Assembly: GCA_027627705.1 (NCBI GenBank)
Contig: CP091242.1
Location: forward strand, 2,282,677-2,346,676
Length of the DNA: 64,000 bases
Source: Hyphomonadaceae bacterium BL14
GTDB taxonomy: Bacteria > Pseudomonadota > Alphaproteobacteria > Caulobacterales > Maricaulaceae
Reading direction: 5' to 3'
Part shown: piece after piece, positions 1 to 9,030 of the stretch
How the letters are laid out: each line of letters starts with the position of its first letter
How positions within the stretch are numbered: the stretch's first letter is position 1
Translations under genes and position numbers: made by a program
The notes under the pieces: generated by a model
Database searches by the model: none
Told to the model about the DNA's origin: nothing
What the model saw: the letters and a program-made list of their open reading frames with translations, nothing else

Positions 1-1310
1 CCGGTCGCGAAAGCACAGACGACGACGATGAGGATGACGGCGCCAACATGTCGCTGGCCGCCATGGAGGCCGAGCTGCGCGACGGCGTGATGGTCACCCT
101 GGACGCCATCGCAGTGGATTTCGACGCCTTCCGCCGCCTTCAGGACAAGCTCGTTGCCCTGCGTGTCGCCGGCAAGGATCTGTCGGCCAAGGATCGCGAG
201 ACCTATGACGGCGTGTTCGAGCGCATCGTGGCCAATCTCAACTCTCTGCATTTGAACAATGCGCGCATCGAGGCACTGGTCGAACAGCTGGACGCGATCA
301 ACAAGCGCCTGGTGGGCCTGGAAGGCAAGCTGTTGCGCATGGCCGAAGCCCATGGCGTGCCGCGCGGTGACTTCCTGGCGGTGTATCAGGGCCACGAGCT
401 GGACCCGGCCTGGCTGGACGATGCCAATGGCCGCTCTGCGGCCTGGACGCGCTTCATCCAGCGCGAAGCGAGCGAAGCCGGCGCCATCCGCGACGAAATC
501 TCGTCGCTGGCGCAGGAATCAGGCGTGCCGGTGGATGATTTCCGCCGCATCGTCGCGACTGTCCAGAAAGGCGCGCGCGAGGCGCGCATCGCCAAGAAGG
601 AGATGGTCGAGGCCAATCTGCGCCTGGTGATCTCGATTGCGAAGAAATACACCAATCGCGGCCTGCAATTCCTGGATCTGATCCAGGAGGGCAATATCGG
701 CCTGATGAAGGCGGTGGATAAATTCGAATACCGCCGCGGCTATAAATTCTCCACCTATGCCACCTGGTGGATCCGGCAGGCCATCACGCGGTCCATCGCC
801 GATCAGGCGCGCACCATCCGCATTCCGGTGCACATGATCGAGACGATCAACAAGATCGTGCGCACCAGCCGCCAGATGCTCCACGAGATCGGCCGCGAGC
901 CGACCCCGGAGGAACTGGCCGAAAAGCTCTCCATGCCCCTGGAAAAAGTGCGCAAGGTGATGAAGATCGCCAAGGAGCCGATCAGCCTTGAAACGCCCAT
1001 CGGCGACGAGGAAGACAGCCATCTGGGCGACTTCATCGAGGACAAGAACGCGGTCCTGCCCATCGATGCGGCGATCCACTCCAACTTGCGTGAAACCACC
1101 ACGCTGGTGCTCGCCAGCCTGACCCCGCGTGAAGAGCGCGTGCTGCGCATGCGCTTTGGCATCGGCATGAACACCGACCACACGCTGGAAGAAGTGGGCC
1201 AGCAGTTCAGCGTGACCCGCGAACGGATCCGCCAGATCGAAGCCAAGGCCCTGCGCAAGCTGAAACACCCGAGCCGGTCACGCAAACTGCGCAGCTTCCT
1301 CGACAGCTAA
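1..1310 (+). CDS. rpoD: RNA polymerase primary sigma factor RpoD (sigma-70), 5' end outside window
   Basis: This is the housekeeping sigma factor that directs RNA polymerase to -35/-10 promoters. The open frame runs in from the window edge: codons 3-47 encode an acidic Asp/Glu run and an in-frame ATG at 48 is internal, so the gene is partial. The non-conserved region lies at about 48-590. Region 2, with the core-binding and -10 recognition motif [16 protein letters not shown], lies at about 610-830 and includes the melting segment [10 protein letters not shown]. Region 3 follows, then region 4 with the -35 helix-turn-helix [19 protein letters not shown] near the end. The frame ends in a TAA at 1308-1310. 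Confidence 0.97.
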   Translation, partial: GRESTDDDDEDDGANMSLAAMEAELRDGVMVTLDAIAVDFDAFRRLQDKLVALRVAGKDLSAKDRETYDGVFERIVANLNSLHLNNARIEALVEQLDAINKRLVGLEGKLLRMAEAHGVPRGDFLAVYQGHELDPAWLDDANGRSAAWTRFIQREASEAGAIRDEISSLAQESGVPVDDFRRIVATVQKGAREARIAKKEMVEANLRLVISIAKKYTNRGLQFLDLIQEGNIGLMKAVDKFEYRRGYKFSTYATWWIRQAITRSIADQARTIRIPVHMIETINKIVRTSRQMLHEIGREPTPEELAEKLSMPLEKVRKVMKIAKEPISLETPIGDEEDSHLGDFIEDKNAVLPIDAAIHSNLRETTTLVLASLTPREERVLRMRFGIGMNTDHTLEEVGQQFSVTRERIRQIEAKALRKLKHPSRSRKLRSFLDS

Positions 1311-1531
1311 GGGGCTGCCGCCGGTCCTGCGTCACGAATGTGAGGCGGCTGGCCGGTTTGCTCAGACGCGGCCGCCCGGTCTTGCTGGTTGTGCAGGCGG
1401 GCGCGGTCCGATCCGGCGGCGTAGGCGATGGCGAACACCATCGCGACCGTCACCCAGAACCGGCCTGCGAACACGGCGCGCCATAGCGCTGGCAGGGCAT
1501 CAGCGATGGTCGGACCGTGTGAGCGGCGCAT
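1307..1531 (-). CDS. Small single-pass membrane protein of unknown function
   Basis: A 74-aa frame convergent with rpoD, overlapping its stop by 4 bases. I chose the ATG at 1531 because GAGGA lies five bases upstream; an upstream in-frame start at 1621 would add 30 residues. One hydrophobic segment ([16 protein letters not shown], about residues 20-38) suggests a single membrane span, followed by a polar Gln/Ala/Pro-rich tail. I do not recognise a family. It could be a spurious frame in GC-rich DNA; the good ribosome binding site is the main support. Confidence 0.4.
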   Translation of the reverse strand: MRRSHGPTIADALPALWRAVFAGRFWVTVAMVFAIAYAAGSDRARLHNQQDRAAASEQTGQPPHIRDAGPAAAP

Positions 1532-1752
1532 GGCTGTCCTCACGCCTTGGAACGGTTGGAAAGGGGCAAACTTCATGCTGATTGCCCGCGCCGCTACAGG
1601 CTTGGCGCGTGTCTTTTGCAAACCCGGATTTCAACGCGACCGAACATATGAGTCAAGCGGGTGAATATCGTGGCCAAGTTGTCCGGCACGCAACCGTTTT
1701 CAGGCGCACGCCAGAGGGCGCGCGGCTCAATCAACCCATCAAAAACTGAAAT

Positions 1753-2415
1753 CTAGAACCGGAATGCCGACTCAAAGCGGATTTCCGGGCGGCGCTCATC
1801 GCCCTCTTCACCGAAAATCTCGTCTTCGGGGGAGGTGAAGCGCACCTGGCCGCCCAGACGCACCCGGTCGGACAGGCTGAAAAAGGCACCGGCGGAGAAA
1901 TCTTCAAGGCCGAAACTCTGCTGGCGCCGCTCGCTGTCGGCATAGCCCAGCGTGACACCCCAGCGCGCACCCGCCTGGATCTGGAATTCCTGCACCGAAC
2001 GATTACCCCAGACCGAGCGGGTTTCCGCCGGCGCGAGGGTGAAGCGCTGATACCAGGGCAGAGCCGAGGCCGAGCCTGTATCGTCGAGGCCGGTCGCGGG
2101 CGTCAGCTCGGACGCGCGCTCTTGCGCCTCGCGCGCTGCCTCGGATGCGGCAGCGGCGGCGCGCAGGGCTTCGAACACATCGGTGTCGATATCCGCACCC
2201 GTCGCCGGGGCGGCCGCGTCGATCAGGCGCTGCAGATTGGCTTGTTCGCCGGACTGGCGCGAGAGGTCCGGCGCCAGGCGCACGCTGTTCGGAGAGGCCA
2301 GGCCCGACAGGGACAGGCGGACGCCGCCCTGATCCTCAAAGGCATGGGCCGACGGCGCCGCCCAAAGCAGGGCGGCGGCGCAGACACTCAGCAAAACAGG
2401 TCGTGCCATAGACAT
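1753..2415 (-). CDS. Periplasmic protein, possibly NtrZ-like in its C-terminal part
   Basis: A 220-aa exported protein with signal peptide MSMARPVLLSVCAAALLWAA and a likely cleavage after AHA. A long Ala/Glu/Arg-rich, helix-prone middle (about residues 55-110) is followed by an 85-residue beta-rich C-terminus (motifs RWGVTLGYADSE, GAFFSLSDRVRLGGQVRF) ending in ...SAFRF. That C-terminal pattern resembles the small periplasmic NtrZ family, which in Caulobacter influences the NtrYX two-component system, but it also resembles outer-membrane strands. The start at 2415 has a GGAG upstream; ATG at 2409 is equally possible. The family assignment is tentative. Confidence 0.65.
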   Translation of the reverse strand: MSMARPVLLSVCAAALLWAAPSAHAFEDQGGVRLSLSGLASPNSVRLAPDLSRQSGEQANLQRLIDAAAPATGADIDTDVFEALRAAAAASEAAREAQERASELTPATGLDDTGSASALPWYQRFTLAPAETRSVWGNRSVQEFQIQAGARWGVTLGYADSERRQQSFGLEDFSAGAFFSLSDRVRLGGQVRFTSPEDEIFGEEGDERRPEIRFESAFRF

Positions 2416-2542
2416 GACGGACCGGGCTCCAGCCCTTGATTGCTTGGCGCACACGGCGCTTGGATCAATGATCTATATCGCATCGGGTTTCACGATGTAA
2501 GCATAACCCGCTGCAGCACGCGCCGAGTCCCGGCGGACCGTG

Positions 2543-3724
2543 TCAAAAACGCAACCCTGCCTCCAAGGCAAGCCGCGCGCGGTGCCGGTCTTGCAAGCCG
2601 GGGCCTGCTTCGTCGGCCAGGCTGGCGGCCAGTCCGATGACCGCATGATCACCGACAAGGCGCGAGGCGGACAGCTGGACGCTCCGTCCCTCCCGGGGCG
2701 CCAGGCCGGCGCGCGCGGTTCCCGCCTCGGCGCTGAACAGCCAGTCGCCGCGTTCCAGCGAGGCCGAGGCGCTCAGCGCCTCGTAATCTGCGCCCGCCAA
2801 CCCATCATTGGTCTTGAGCCAGGCAAGCCCCAGCGAGACATCGCCTTCAGAGCGCGCCAGCCGCGCCGACACGGCCCAGGGATCGCGCAGCAGGGCCGCA
2901 TCCGGCCCGGCCGCGCGCCCGGTTTCCGCGCCGGCATAGGCGCGCCAGCGCACGCCGCTTTGCGGGCTGCGCCGGTCGAAGGACGCGGCCAGCGCCCAGA
3001 CATTGCGCACATCGGCGCGCACACGGTCCGGGCCCGCAGCCCGGGACCGCCCGGCGCTGCGCCAGCCGGCATCCGGGGTGTAAGAGGCCGTCGCGCGCAA
3101 GCCGATCAGGCGGCGGGTCTGGATCGACACACCGGGCGCGGGGCCGGCAAGAGACAGCCCGGTATCCACAAGCGCCAACCCTGTTGGATCAATCAGCCCG
3201 CCATCGGCGCGCAGCGTGCGCACGGCACCGGGCCGGTCCGGGCGTTCCTGCCCGGCCGCACCTTCGGCAATCCCGGCGCGCATGCGCACAAAGCCGGTCT
3301 GCACCCAGACCGCGGCCTGAGACAGGCCAGCCGCTCCGCTGGCAGGCGCGCTGCCCGTTTGACCGGACAGACCGGTGACCAGGCCGGACAGAGCACGGCC
3401 ATCGGCCGCCCGGGGGCATGCTGAGCAATCAGTGAGCGAGCGTGCCAGACCGCGGCGGCCATCGCCCGAGACCGCTTCGCCCGCCAGATCGATCCCCCAC
3501 CGCAGGCCCGAGGGCCGCACGGCGTCCGCGCTCCAGCGCAGGGCCACAGCGCCATAGGGTGACGGCCGCGGCGCGCCCGAGCCAGGCACCAGCACCAGAT
3601 CCACATCGGCCTGCGCCGTCGCCTGAAGGCCTGCGGGCAAGTCCGCACCATGGAGGCCGGGCGTAATCAGGGCCGTCAAAACCGCCGCGCTGCAGGCGGC
3701 GGCGAGGCGGGCGGATCGGGTCAT
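2543..3724 (-). CDS. Outer-membrane beta-barrel (porin-like) protein
   Basis: A 393-aa protein with an N-terminal signal peptide (cleavage near GLHG-AD, about residue 26). The rest alternates Arg/Asp/Gly-rich turns with short amphipathic strands (for example ALRWSADAVRPSGLRWGIDL and ARLALEAGLRF), and it ends in phenylalanine as expected for Bam-dependent barrels. There are no enzyme motifs. It may be a porin or a structural barrel; the substrate is unknown. It lies 127 bp upstream of the 1753-2415 gene on the same strand, so the two could be co-transcribed. Confidence 0.7.
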   Translation of the reverse strand: MTRSARLAAACSAAVLTALITPGLHGADLPAGLQATAQADVDLVLVPGSGAPRPSPYGAVALRWSADAVRPSGLRWGIDLAGEAVSGDGRRGLARSLTDCSACPRAADGRALSGLVTGLSGQTGSAPASGAAGLSQAAVWVQTGFVRMRAGIAEGAAGQERPDRPGAVRTLRADGGLIDPTGLALVDTGLSLAGPAPGVSIQTRRLIGLRATASYTPDAGWRSAGRSRAAGPDRVRADVRNVWALAASFDRRSPQSGVRWRAYAGAETGRAAGPDAALLRDPWAVSARLARSEGDVSLGLAWLKTNDGLAGADYEALSASASLERGDWLFSAEAGTARAGLAPREGRSVQLSASRLVGDHAVIGLAASLADEAGPGLQDRHRARLALEAGLRF

Positions 3725-4086
3725 GAAGGGGTCCGGTCGGCTAAGGGGCGGCGGAGGGGGCCTGTCTGGCGGTGTCAGGCCCGCTTAGCGGCAAACGTAC
3801 ACGGACCGCGCCGGGTGGGCCATGATTTCCCTGTGCGCGCGGTCCGCGCCGCTCAGCCCCGTCCCCCCGGACGTGCGACGAGAGTTGTGCAGAGCCTGGC
3901 AGGCGCTGGTCAAGCCTGTGCACGGGGATGAAGGCGAGCACGCGCGGATCCTGTGGCGCCCAGGACACGGTTCCCGAGTGTATGCAGCCCCCGCGCGCGG
4001 CGCTGGCCAGCCCCGTCCAGCATGGTATAACCCTGCAGCATCAGACCTGTTTTTTTTGGCCGCGCCCTGTCCGGAGACGCCACCGC
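3725..4086. other. Intergenic region between divergent envelope genes
   Basis: About 360 bp between the leftward barrel gene and the rightward DUF3576 gene. Several short frames cross it on both strands, but none has a convincing start or family resemblance. It presumably carries two divergent promoters; I could not identify convincing -35/-10 pairs. A T-tract lies at about 4049-4056, shortly before the DUF3576 start. Confidence 0.5.
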
Positions 4087-4587
4087 ATGACCCTGTCCCG
4101 CCTGCCTGCTCTCACCGCCGCCGCGCTGGCTTGCGCCCTTACCGTCACCGCCTGCGGCACCCGCGAGCGCCCCGCCGAGTCGGCGTCTGCCGGAGAGCAA
4201 GGCTTTCTGGGCGGATTGTTCAATCGCGGCGCGGCCAGCAATGCCGATGGCAGCGAGGCCGGAATCGGTGTGAACAGCCTGCTCTGGCGTGCGAGCCTTG
4301 AAGTGCTGCACTTCATGCCGGTCAGCGAGGCCGACCCGTTCGGCGGCGTCATCATTACCGACTGGTATGCCATCCCCGAAGCGCCGTCCGAGCGGTTCCG
4401 CGCTACGGTGTATATTCTGGATACACGCCTGCGCGCCGACGCGCTGAGTGTGCAACTGTTCAAGCAGGTGCGCGCAGATGAAGGCGAATGGCGCGACGCT
4501 TCGGTGGACGCTGCGACCCGCCTGCAGGTGGAAAACGCGATCCTGACCCGGGCCCGGCAGCTGCGGATTCAGAATATTCCCAACTGA
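4087..4587 (+). CDS. DUF3576-family lipoprotein
   Basis: A 166-aa protein with a lipoprotein signal (MTLSRLPALTAAALACALTV followed by TAC). The core reads GIGVNSLLWRASLEVLHFMP, then DPFGGVIITDWY and ERFRATVYILDTRLRADALSV, ending with AILTRARQLRI. This is the conserved DUF3576 pattern found beside lptE and holA in many alphaproteobacteria. It is probably anchored in the outer membrane; the function is unknown, with an envelope-biogenesis role inferred only from neighbours. In many relatives leuS lies between this gene and lptE; here lptE follows after 22 bp. Confidence 0.88.
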   Translation: MTLSRLPALTAAALACALTVTACGTRERPAESASAGEQGFLGGLFNRGAASNADGSEAGIGVNSLLWRASLEVLHFMPVSEADPFGGVIITDWYAIPEAPSERFRATVYILDTRLRADALSVQLFKQVRADEGEWRDASVDAATRLQVENAILTRARQLRIQNIPN

Positions 4588-4609
4588 CGGCGAGCCGGAG
4601 GCTGCATCC

Positions 4610-5107
4610 ATGATCCGATTCCTGCCTTCTGGTGCCGCCCTGGCTGCCGGGCTGGCCTTGCTAACGGCAGGCGGATGCGGCTTCCAGCCACTCTATGCCG
4701 GTGCGGGGTACGCCGCGCTGCCCGGCCTTGCCATCCAGTCGGGTGAAGACCGGATCGACTATCTGGTCGACGCCGCGCTGCGCCGGCACCTGGGAGACGG
4801 GGACAGCCCCTATCGTCTTGCACTTGCCACCACATCGCAGGAGGCCCCCATCGGCATTTCCGCCAGTGGTGTGGCCTCGCGCTATAACCTCACAGCGGTC
4901 ACCCGGTATTCGCTGGAACGCGACGGTGCGGCACCCATACGCGGCCGAATCAGTGAAACCGTCCAGTTTGATGCGCCCGGCGACCCGGCTGCTCTGATTG
5001 CGGCGCGCAGCGATGCCGAAGCGCGCGCGGCGCGCGCAATTGCCGAACGCCTGGCCCAGACGCTGGCTGTAGAGCTGCGGCGGCGCGCACCCGCTTCAAA
5101 CCGGTGA
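4610..5107 (+). CDS. lptE: LPS-assembly lipoprotein LptE
   Basis: A 165-aa outer-membrane lipoprotein that plugs the LptD barrel and delivers LPS to the cell surface. The lipoprotein signal ends in LTAGGCGFQPLY, the CGFxPLY start typical of LptE. A small alpha/beta domain follows with the segment RYNLTAVTRYSLERDGAAP, then a C-terminal helix rich in Ala/Arg (ARAARAIAERLAQTLAVELRRR). It lies 13 bp upstream of holA, the usual partner in this class, and probably shares its transcript with DUF3576 and holA. Confidence 0.9.
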   Translation: MIRFLPSGAALAAGLALLTAGGCGFQPLYAGAGYAALPGLAIQSGEDRIDYLVDAALRRHLGDGDSPYRLALATTSQEAPIGISASGVASRYNLTAVTRYSLERDGAAPIRGRISETVQFDAPGDPAALIAARSDAEARAARAIAERLAQTLAVELRRRAPASNR

Positions 5108-5120
5108 TGAAGGCCACACC

Positions 5121-6170
5121 GTGAAGGTTCAGGCTCGCGACGCCGACCGCATGATCGCCAAGCCCGCGCCGGACGGGACGGTCTTCCTGGTCTATGGGCC
5201 TGACGGCGGTCTGGTGCGCGAGCGCGCCACCCAGCTGGCCGCGGCCCTGGTTCCGGATCTGGACGATCCGTTCTGCGTCACCCGGCTCACCGACGATGAT
5301 CTAAAAGCCGATCCAGCTGCCCTGGCTGACGCCATGGCGGCCCTTTCCCTGACCGGCGGGGACCGGCTGGTGCGCCTGCGCCTGTCCGGCGATATGGCGG
5401 CGGTCGCCGGATTTCTGGCCGAGCTGGACTCAGGAGCCGCGCCGGCTGAAGCGCGCCTGGTGATCGAGGCGGGCGATCTCAAAAAGGGATCAAAACTGCG
5501 CAAGGCGGCCGAGGACGGGCGCACCAGCTACGCCATTGCCTGCTATGCCGATGAGGCCCGCGATCTGTTGCAGCTGGCCGATGCCATGCTAGCCGAAGAA
5601 GGTCTGCGCCTGGAGCCGGATGCGCGTGCCGTGCTCGCACCCTATCTCGAGGGCGACCGGGCCCTGGCCCGTGGCGAGATTGAAAAGCTTGTTGTTTACA
5701 AGGGCCTGAAGGCGCAGCGTGGCGAGGCGGACAGCGCTGTGACCCGTGAGGACATCGCGGCCATTTCTGCGGTGGGGTCAGACGCAGCCATGGACCAGAT
5801 CCTCGATGCAGCCCTGAGCGGCGACGCCGCGCGGGCCGATCTCGCCTATGCGCGGGCCATGGGCGGCGGACTGTCAGCGGTGGGCGTCTTGCGCGCGCTT
5901 CAACGGCGGCTCGATCAATTCGATCAGGTACACGCCGCAGGCGGCGACCCCCAGGCGATGATGCGCGCGGGTGCGCCGCGCTTCGGGCCGCCCGCCGATG
6001 CGTTCAAACAGGGCCTGCGCGCCTGGCGCGGCCGCCGTCTCGACCAGGCGCGCCAGCGGGCCTTCGAGACCGAGCGGGCGGTCAAGCGCACCGGCGCGCC
6101 AGCCGAGGCGATTGTGGGCGATCTGCTCGCCCGCCTCGCCCTGGCCGCCGCGCCGCAAGGCAATCGCTAG
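5121..6170 (+). CDS. holA: DNA polymerase III delta subunit
   Basis: A 349-aa clamp-loader subunit that opens the beta sliding clamp. The N-terminal AAA+-like fold begins FLVYGPDGGLVRERA, the degenerate P-loop typical of HolA, and SLTGGDRLVRLRL marks the core. The C-terminal helical collar domain contains GGLSAVGVLRALQRRLDQF. The start is a GTG at 5121 with GAAGG seven bases upstream; the ATG at 5107 overlapping the lptE stop runs into a stop after five codons. Confidence 0.93.
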   Translation: MKVQARDADRMIAKPAPDGTVFLVYGPDGGLVRERATQLAAALVPDLDDPFCVTRLTDDDLKADPAALADAMAALSLTGGDRLVRLRLSGDMAAVAGFLAELDSGAAPAEARLVIEAGDLKKGSKLRKAAEDGRTSYAIACYADEARDLLQLADAMLAEEGLRLEPDARAVLAPYLEGDRALARGEIEKLVVYKGLKAQRGEADSAVTREDIAAISAVGSDAAMDQILDAALSGDAARADLAYARAMGGGLSAVGVLRALQRRLDQFDQVHAAGGDPQAMMRAGAPRFGPPADAFKQGLRAWRGRRLDQARQRAFETERAVKRTGAPAEAIVGDLLARLALAAAPQGNR

Positions 6171-6179
6171 GTCCCGGCG

Positions 6180-6974
6180 CTAGTCCTGAACCGCGGCCGC
6201 GTAGCGCTCGCTGGCCACCGACCAGTCCACCACATCCCACCAGGCGCTCAGATAATCGCCGCGCCGGTTACGGTACTGGACGTAGTACGCATGCTCCCAG
6301 ACATCATTGCCCAGGATCGGCGTGCCGCGCACCGGGGCCACGTCCATCAACGGATTGTCCTGATTGGGCGTGGCAGTGACTTCCAGCGCGCCCGCGTCAT
6401 TGACGATCAGCCAGGCCCAGCCGGATCCGAACTGGCTGCCGCCGGCGCGGTTGAAGGCGTCCTTCATTGCGTCGAGCGAGCCGAAAGCCTCTTCAATGGC
6501 ACCCGACAGCTCCGCTGACGGTTCGCCGCCGGTTCCCGGCGCGGTCATCGAGGTCCAGAAGAAATCATGGTTCCAGTGGCCGCCGCCATGATTGCGGAAC
6601 GCTCCCGGAAGGCCGGAAACCTGCGCCAGAATGTCTTCAAGGGCCACGCCCTGCAGGTCGGGCCGCGCTTCGAGAGCAGCATTGAGCCCGTTCACATAGG
6701 CCTGATGGTGGCGGCCATGGTGCAGCTCCATGGTCTCGGCATCGATCACAGGGGCCAGCGCATCAAAGGCATAGGGCAGCGGGGCCAGCGTGATGCGCCA
6801 GTCGGCCTGCCCGTGATCATCGCTGGAAACGGCCCCGGCGCTGGCCGCGAAGCCTGCTGAACTGGCAGCCGCGCCGGCCGGTGTCTGGCTCGCCTCACCG
6901 CAAGCCGCGGCCGTGACAAGGCCGGCGGACGCCAGCGCCCCCAGCGTGGTGCGCAATAGATCGTGTCGGGTCAT
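6180..6974 (-). CDS. Exported Mn-type superoxide dismutase, possible lipoprotein
   Basis: A 264-aa Fe/Mn-family superoxide dismutase with an unusual N-terminus: a signal-like segment (MTRHDLLRTTLGALASAGLV) ending TAAAC, so Cys25 may be lipidated, then an Ala/Ser-rich linker of about 30 residues. The catalytic domain starts near LAPLPYAFDALAP. Metal ligands are visible in MELHHGRHHQAY, GGHWNHDFFW and DVWEHAYY. Gly in GGHWNH and Gln in TPNQDNPL match the manganese subtype. RBS AGGAGGG precedes the start. A periplasmic location is inferred from the signal; most bacterial enzymes of this family are cytosolic. Confidence 0.9.
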   Translation of the reverse strand: MTRHDLLRTTLGALASAGLVTAAACGEASQTPAGAAASSAGFAASAGAVSSDDHGQADWRITLAPLPYAFDALAPVIDAETMELHHGRHHQAYVNGLNAALEARPDLQGVALEDILAQVSGLPGAFRNHGGGHWNHDFFWTSMTAPGTGGEPSAELSGAIEEAFGSLDAMKDAFNRAGGSQFGSGWAWLIVNDAGALEVTATPNQDNPLMDVAPVRGTPILGNDVWEHAYYVQYRNRRGDYLSAWWDVVDWSVASERYAAAVQD

Positions 6975-7027
6975 GGATCGGCCCTCCTGTTTGGATATTC
7001 TGATGGTGTTAAGTGGCGTGCGGCGCG

Positions 7028-8029
7028 TCAGAGTCCACCCCGGGCGGCGGGACAGGCCTCCAGAAGGGCGCGCGATCGTGCGCGGGCGTCGAGCGCGGCG
7101 GCGGCGGCTGGCACATTGTCCACCGAGATGACCTCCACACCGGTTCGCGCCCAGACGGTGTGATCGGCGGCACCTTCGCGCTCGGCGCGGAAATTGCCGA
7201 AACTGGTCTCGACGCCCTTTTCGGCCAGCGCCGCATCCAGCGCGGCATTGCCTTCGCCCAGTCCCAGCCAGGCGACAATCCGGGTGAGATCCACGCCGGC
7301 CTCTTCCAGCGTGGCGAGGTCCTCCAGCGAGCGGATGCCCGCCGAGATCATGACTTCGGGTGCCATCTCATGCAGCGCGATGGCCTGATCGAGGCGATAG
7401 GTGATGACCAGCACACGATCCAGCGCATCCAGCGCGCGCACATCCTGCATCAGGCGCTCATGGGTGAGCGAGCCCTTCAGGTCGAGCTGCGCGATGGCCC
7501 GGCCATCGATCTCGGCCATGAATTCTTGAAATTCGTCCGCTCTGCCGTCCAGCGCCTTGCCGTCATTATCCACCAGGCGGAAGGCCGCGATCTCGTCGAA
7601 CGTCATGTCTTCCACGCGGCCGGTGCCAGTGGTGGTTCGCTCAAGGGTGCGGTCATGCATCAGCACCAGACGGTCGTCGGCGGTGAGGCCGATATCGAAT
7701 TCCACGAAGACCGCCCCGTCGGCAGCTGATTGCAGCGCCGATTCATGATCATTCTCCGCAAAACCCGGACGTGGTCCGGTGCGGTGAGCGCTGAGCAGCG
7801 TGACGCCCTGCTCCCGGGCGCAATCGAGATAGGCCCCCACATCAATGCCGGCCAGCCAGCGGTCAGCTTCAGCCCGGCTCTCTTCTTCCGGCGCCTGCAG
7901 CTGCTCCATGGCCGGAGGCGGCGGCGGGGGCGCGTCCGGCGGGGGTGCCGCCTCGGGACCGCATGCGGCGAGCAGAGCCAGGAATGGCAGGCTGGAGGTA
8001 CAGACGAGGAAGCGGGTCATGGGTCTCAT
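7028..8029 (-). CDS. Glycerophosphodiester phosphodiesterase family lipoprotein
   Basis: A 333-aa GDPD TIM-barrel enzyme that would hydrolyse glycerophosphodiesters to glycerol-3-phosphate and an alcohol. The lipoprotein signal ends LALLAACGP and is followed by a proline run. Catalytic-motif residues are visible: SAHRTGPRPGFAEND (HR pair and Glu), then VEFDIGLTADDRLVLMHD (Glu-x-Asp and His-Asp). Its ATG overlaps the stop of the upstream dienelactone hydrolase gene in an ATGA, so translation is probably coupled. An alternative start lies at 8020. The substrate is unproven. Confidence 0.88.
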   Translation of the reverse strand: MRPMTRFLVCTSSLPFLALLAACGPEAAPPPDAPPPPPPAMEQLQAPEEESRAEADRWLAGIDVGAYLDCAREQGVTLLSAHRTGPRPGFAENDHESALQSAADGAVFVEFDIGLTADDRLVLMHDRTLERTTTGTGRVEDMTFDEIAAFRLVDNDGKALDGRADEFQEFMAEIDGRAIAQLDLKGSLTHERLMQDVRALDALDRVLVITYRLDQAIALHEMAPEVMISAGIRSLEDLATLEEAGVDLTRIVAWLGLGEGNAALDAALAEKGVETSFGNFRAEREGAADHTVWARTGVEVISVDNVPAAAAALDARARSRALLEACPAARGGL

Positions 8030-8706
8030 TTCAGATGGGTCTGGAAAAAGGCGCGGGTGCGCGTGTTGGCGAGATCGGCGTCGCCGGCGTGATAATGCGC
8101 ACCGCCCACCCGGGCAAAGGCATGATCGCGTTCAGGATAGTCATGGATCGTGACGTGAGGATGATCATCCAGAGCGGCGTGGATCTGCGCCTGGGCCTCG
8201 GGCGGCACGTATTCATCCTTGCCCGCCACATGGAGCATGAGCGGGCTTGTGATGTGCGCCGCCTCGTCCAGACGGGTCTGGATATTGACGCCGTAATAGC
8301 CCACGGCCGCGTCCGCATTGGTGCGGCAGGCCGTCAAATAGGCCAACTGGCCGCCGAGGCAGTAGCCGAGCGCGCCGACCTTGCCGGTGCCGGCACGGCG
8401 CGCATGATCGATCGTGGCAGCAAGGTCTTTCAGGCTCGCGTCCACATCGAATTTTCCAAAAAGATCAAAGGCCTGCTTCCATTCCGCATCTGTCTTGTCG
8501 GTGATCTGGATGCCCGGCTCGATCCGCCAGAACAGGTCCGGACAGAGGGCCAGCCAGCCCTGGGCGGCGAGATCGTCACAGATGGCGCGCATCACATGAT
8601 TGACGCCGAATATCTCCTGCAACACAACAATGGCCGGACCCGATCCGGCGGCGTAGGCGGAGAAAGACCCGTCCGGGCCGGTGATGGTGATGTCCTTGGC
8701 GGGCAT
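8026..8706 (-). CDS. Dienelactone hydrolase family protein
   Basis: A 226-aa alpha/beta hydrolase. The nucleophile elbow is GYCLGG (Cys), the acid is in VAGKDEYVP (Asp) and the His in PERDHAFAR, the Cys-Asp-His triad of carboxymethylenebutenolidase relatives. The conserved VVLQEIFGVN oxyanion segment is near residue 30. I chose the ATG at 8706 because GGGAG lies five bases upstream; a GTG at 8721 would place that Shine-Dalgarno inside the gene. There are no aromatic-degradation genes nearby, so the substrate is unknown. Confidence 0.9.
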   Translation of the reverse strand: MPAKDITITGPDGSFSAYAAGSGPAIVVLQEIFGVNHVMRAICDDLAAQGWLALCPDLFWRIEPGIQITDKTDAEWKQAFDLFGKFDVDASLKDLAATIDHARRAGTGKVGALGYCLGGQLAYLTACRTNADAAVGYYGVNIQTRLDEAAHITSPLMLHVAGKDEYVPPEAQAQIHAALDDHPHVTIHDYPERDHAFARVGGAHYHAGDADLANTRTRAFFQTHLK

Positions 8707-8786
8707 GGAAGCTCCCTTCACGATCGCTTTGAGCGGTGTGTCGGCTATGATAGGGCTGGGAGCCCGGACAGTGAAGCGAGGCCCCC

Positions 8787-9023
8787 ATGAAGGTCAATGT
8801 TGAAATCGACTGCACGCCGCAGGAGGCGCGCGCCTTCTTCGGTCTGCCCGATGTGACGCCCCTTAACGAGCAGCTCGTGGAAGAAATGAGCAAGCGCATG
8901 AGCGCCAATATGGAGGCGTTGGAGCCCGAGGCGCTGATGCGCGGCTGGATGACATTTGGCGGCGAATGGCAAAAGCAGTTCATGGACCTGATGGGCAAGG
9001 CTGCCGGCGGCACCGGGCGCTGA
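8787..9023 (+). CDS. Small conserved protein (DUF6489-like)
   Basis: A 78-aa acidic helical protein reading MKVNVEIDCTPQEARAFFGL, then PDVTPLNEQLVEEM and GGEWQKQFMDLM. The pattern matches the small alphaproteobacterial family encoded just upstream of mnmE or near phasin-type genes. It lies 7 bp before mnmE and probably shares its promoter. The function is unknown; the C-terminal FGGEWQKQF segment resembles short amphipathic helices of polyester-granule-associated proteins, which is only a suggestion. Confidence 0.8.
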   Translation: MKVNVEIDCTPQEARAFFGLPDVTPLNEQLVEEMSKRMSANMEALEPEALMRGWMTFGGEWQKQFMDLMGKAAGGTGR

Positions 9024-9030
9024 ACCCGTC

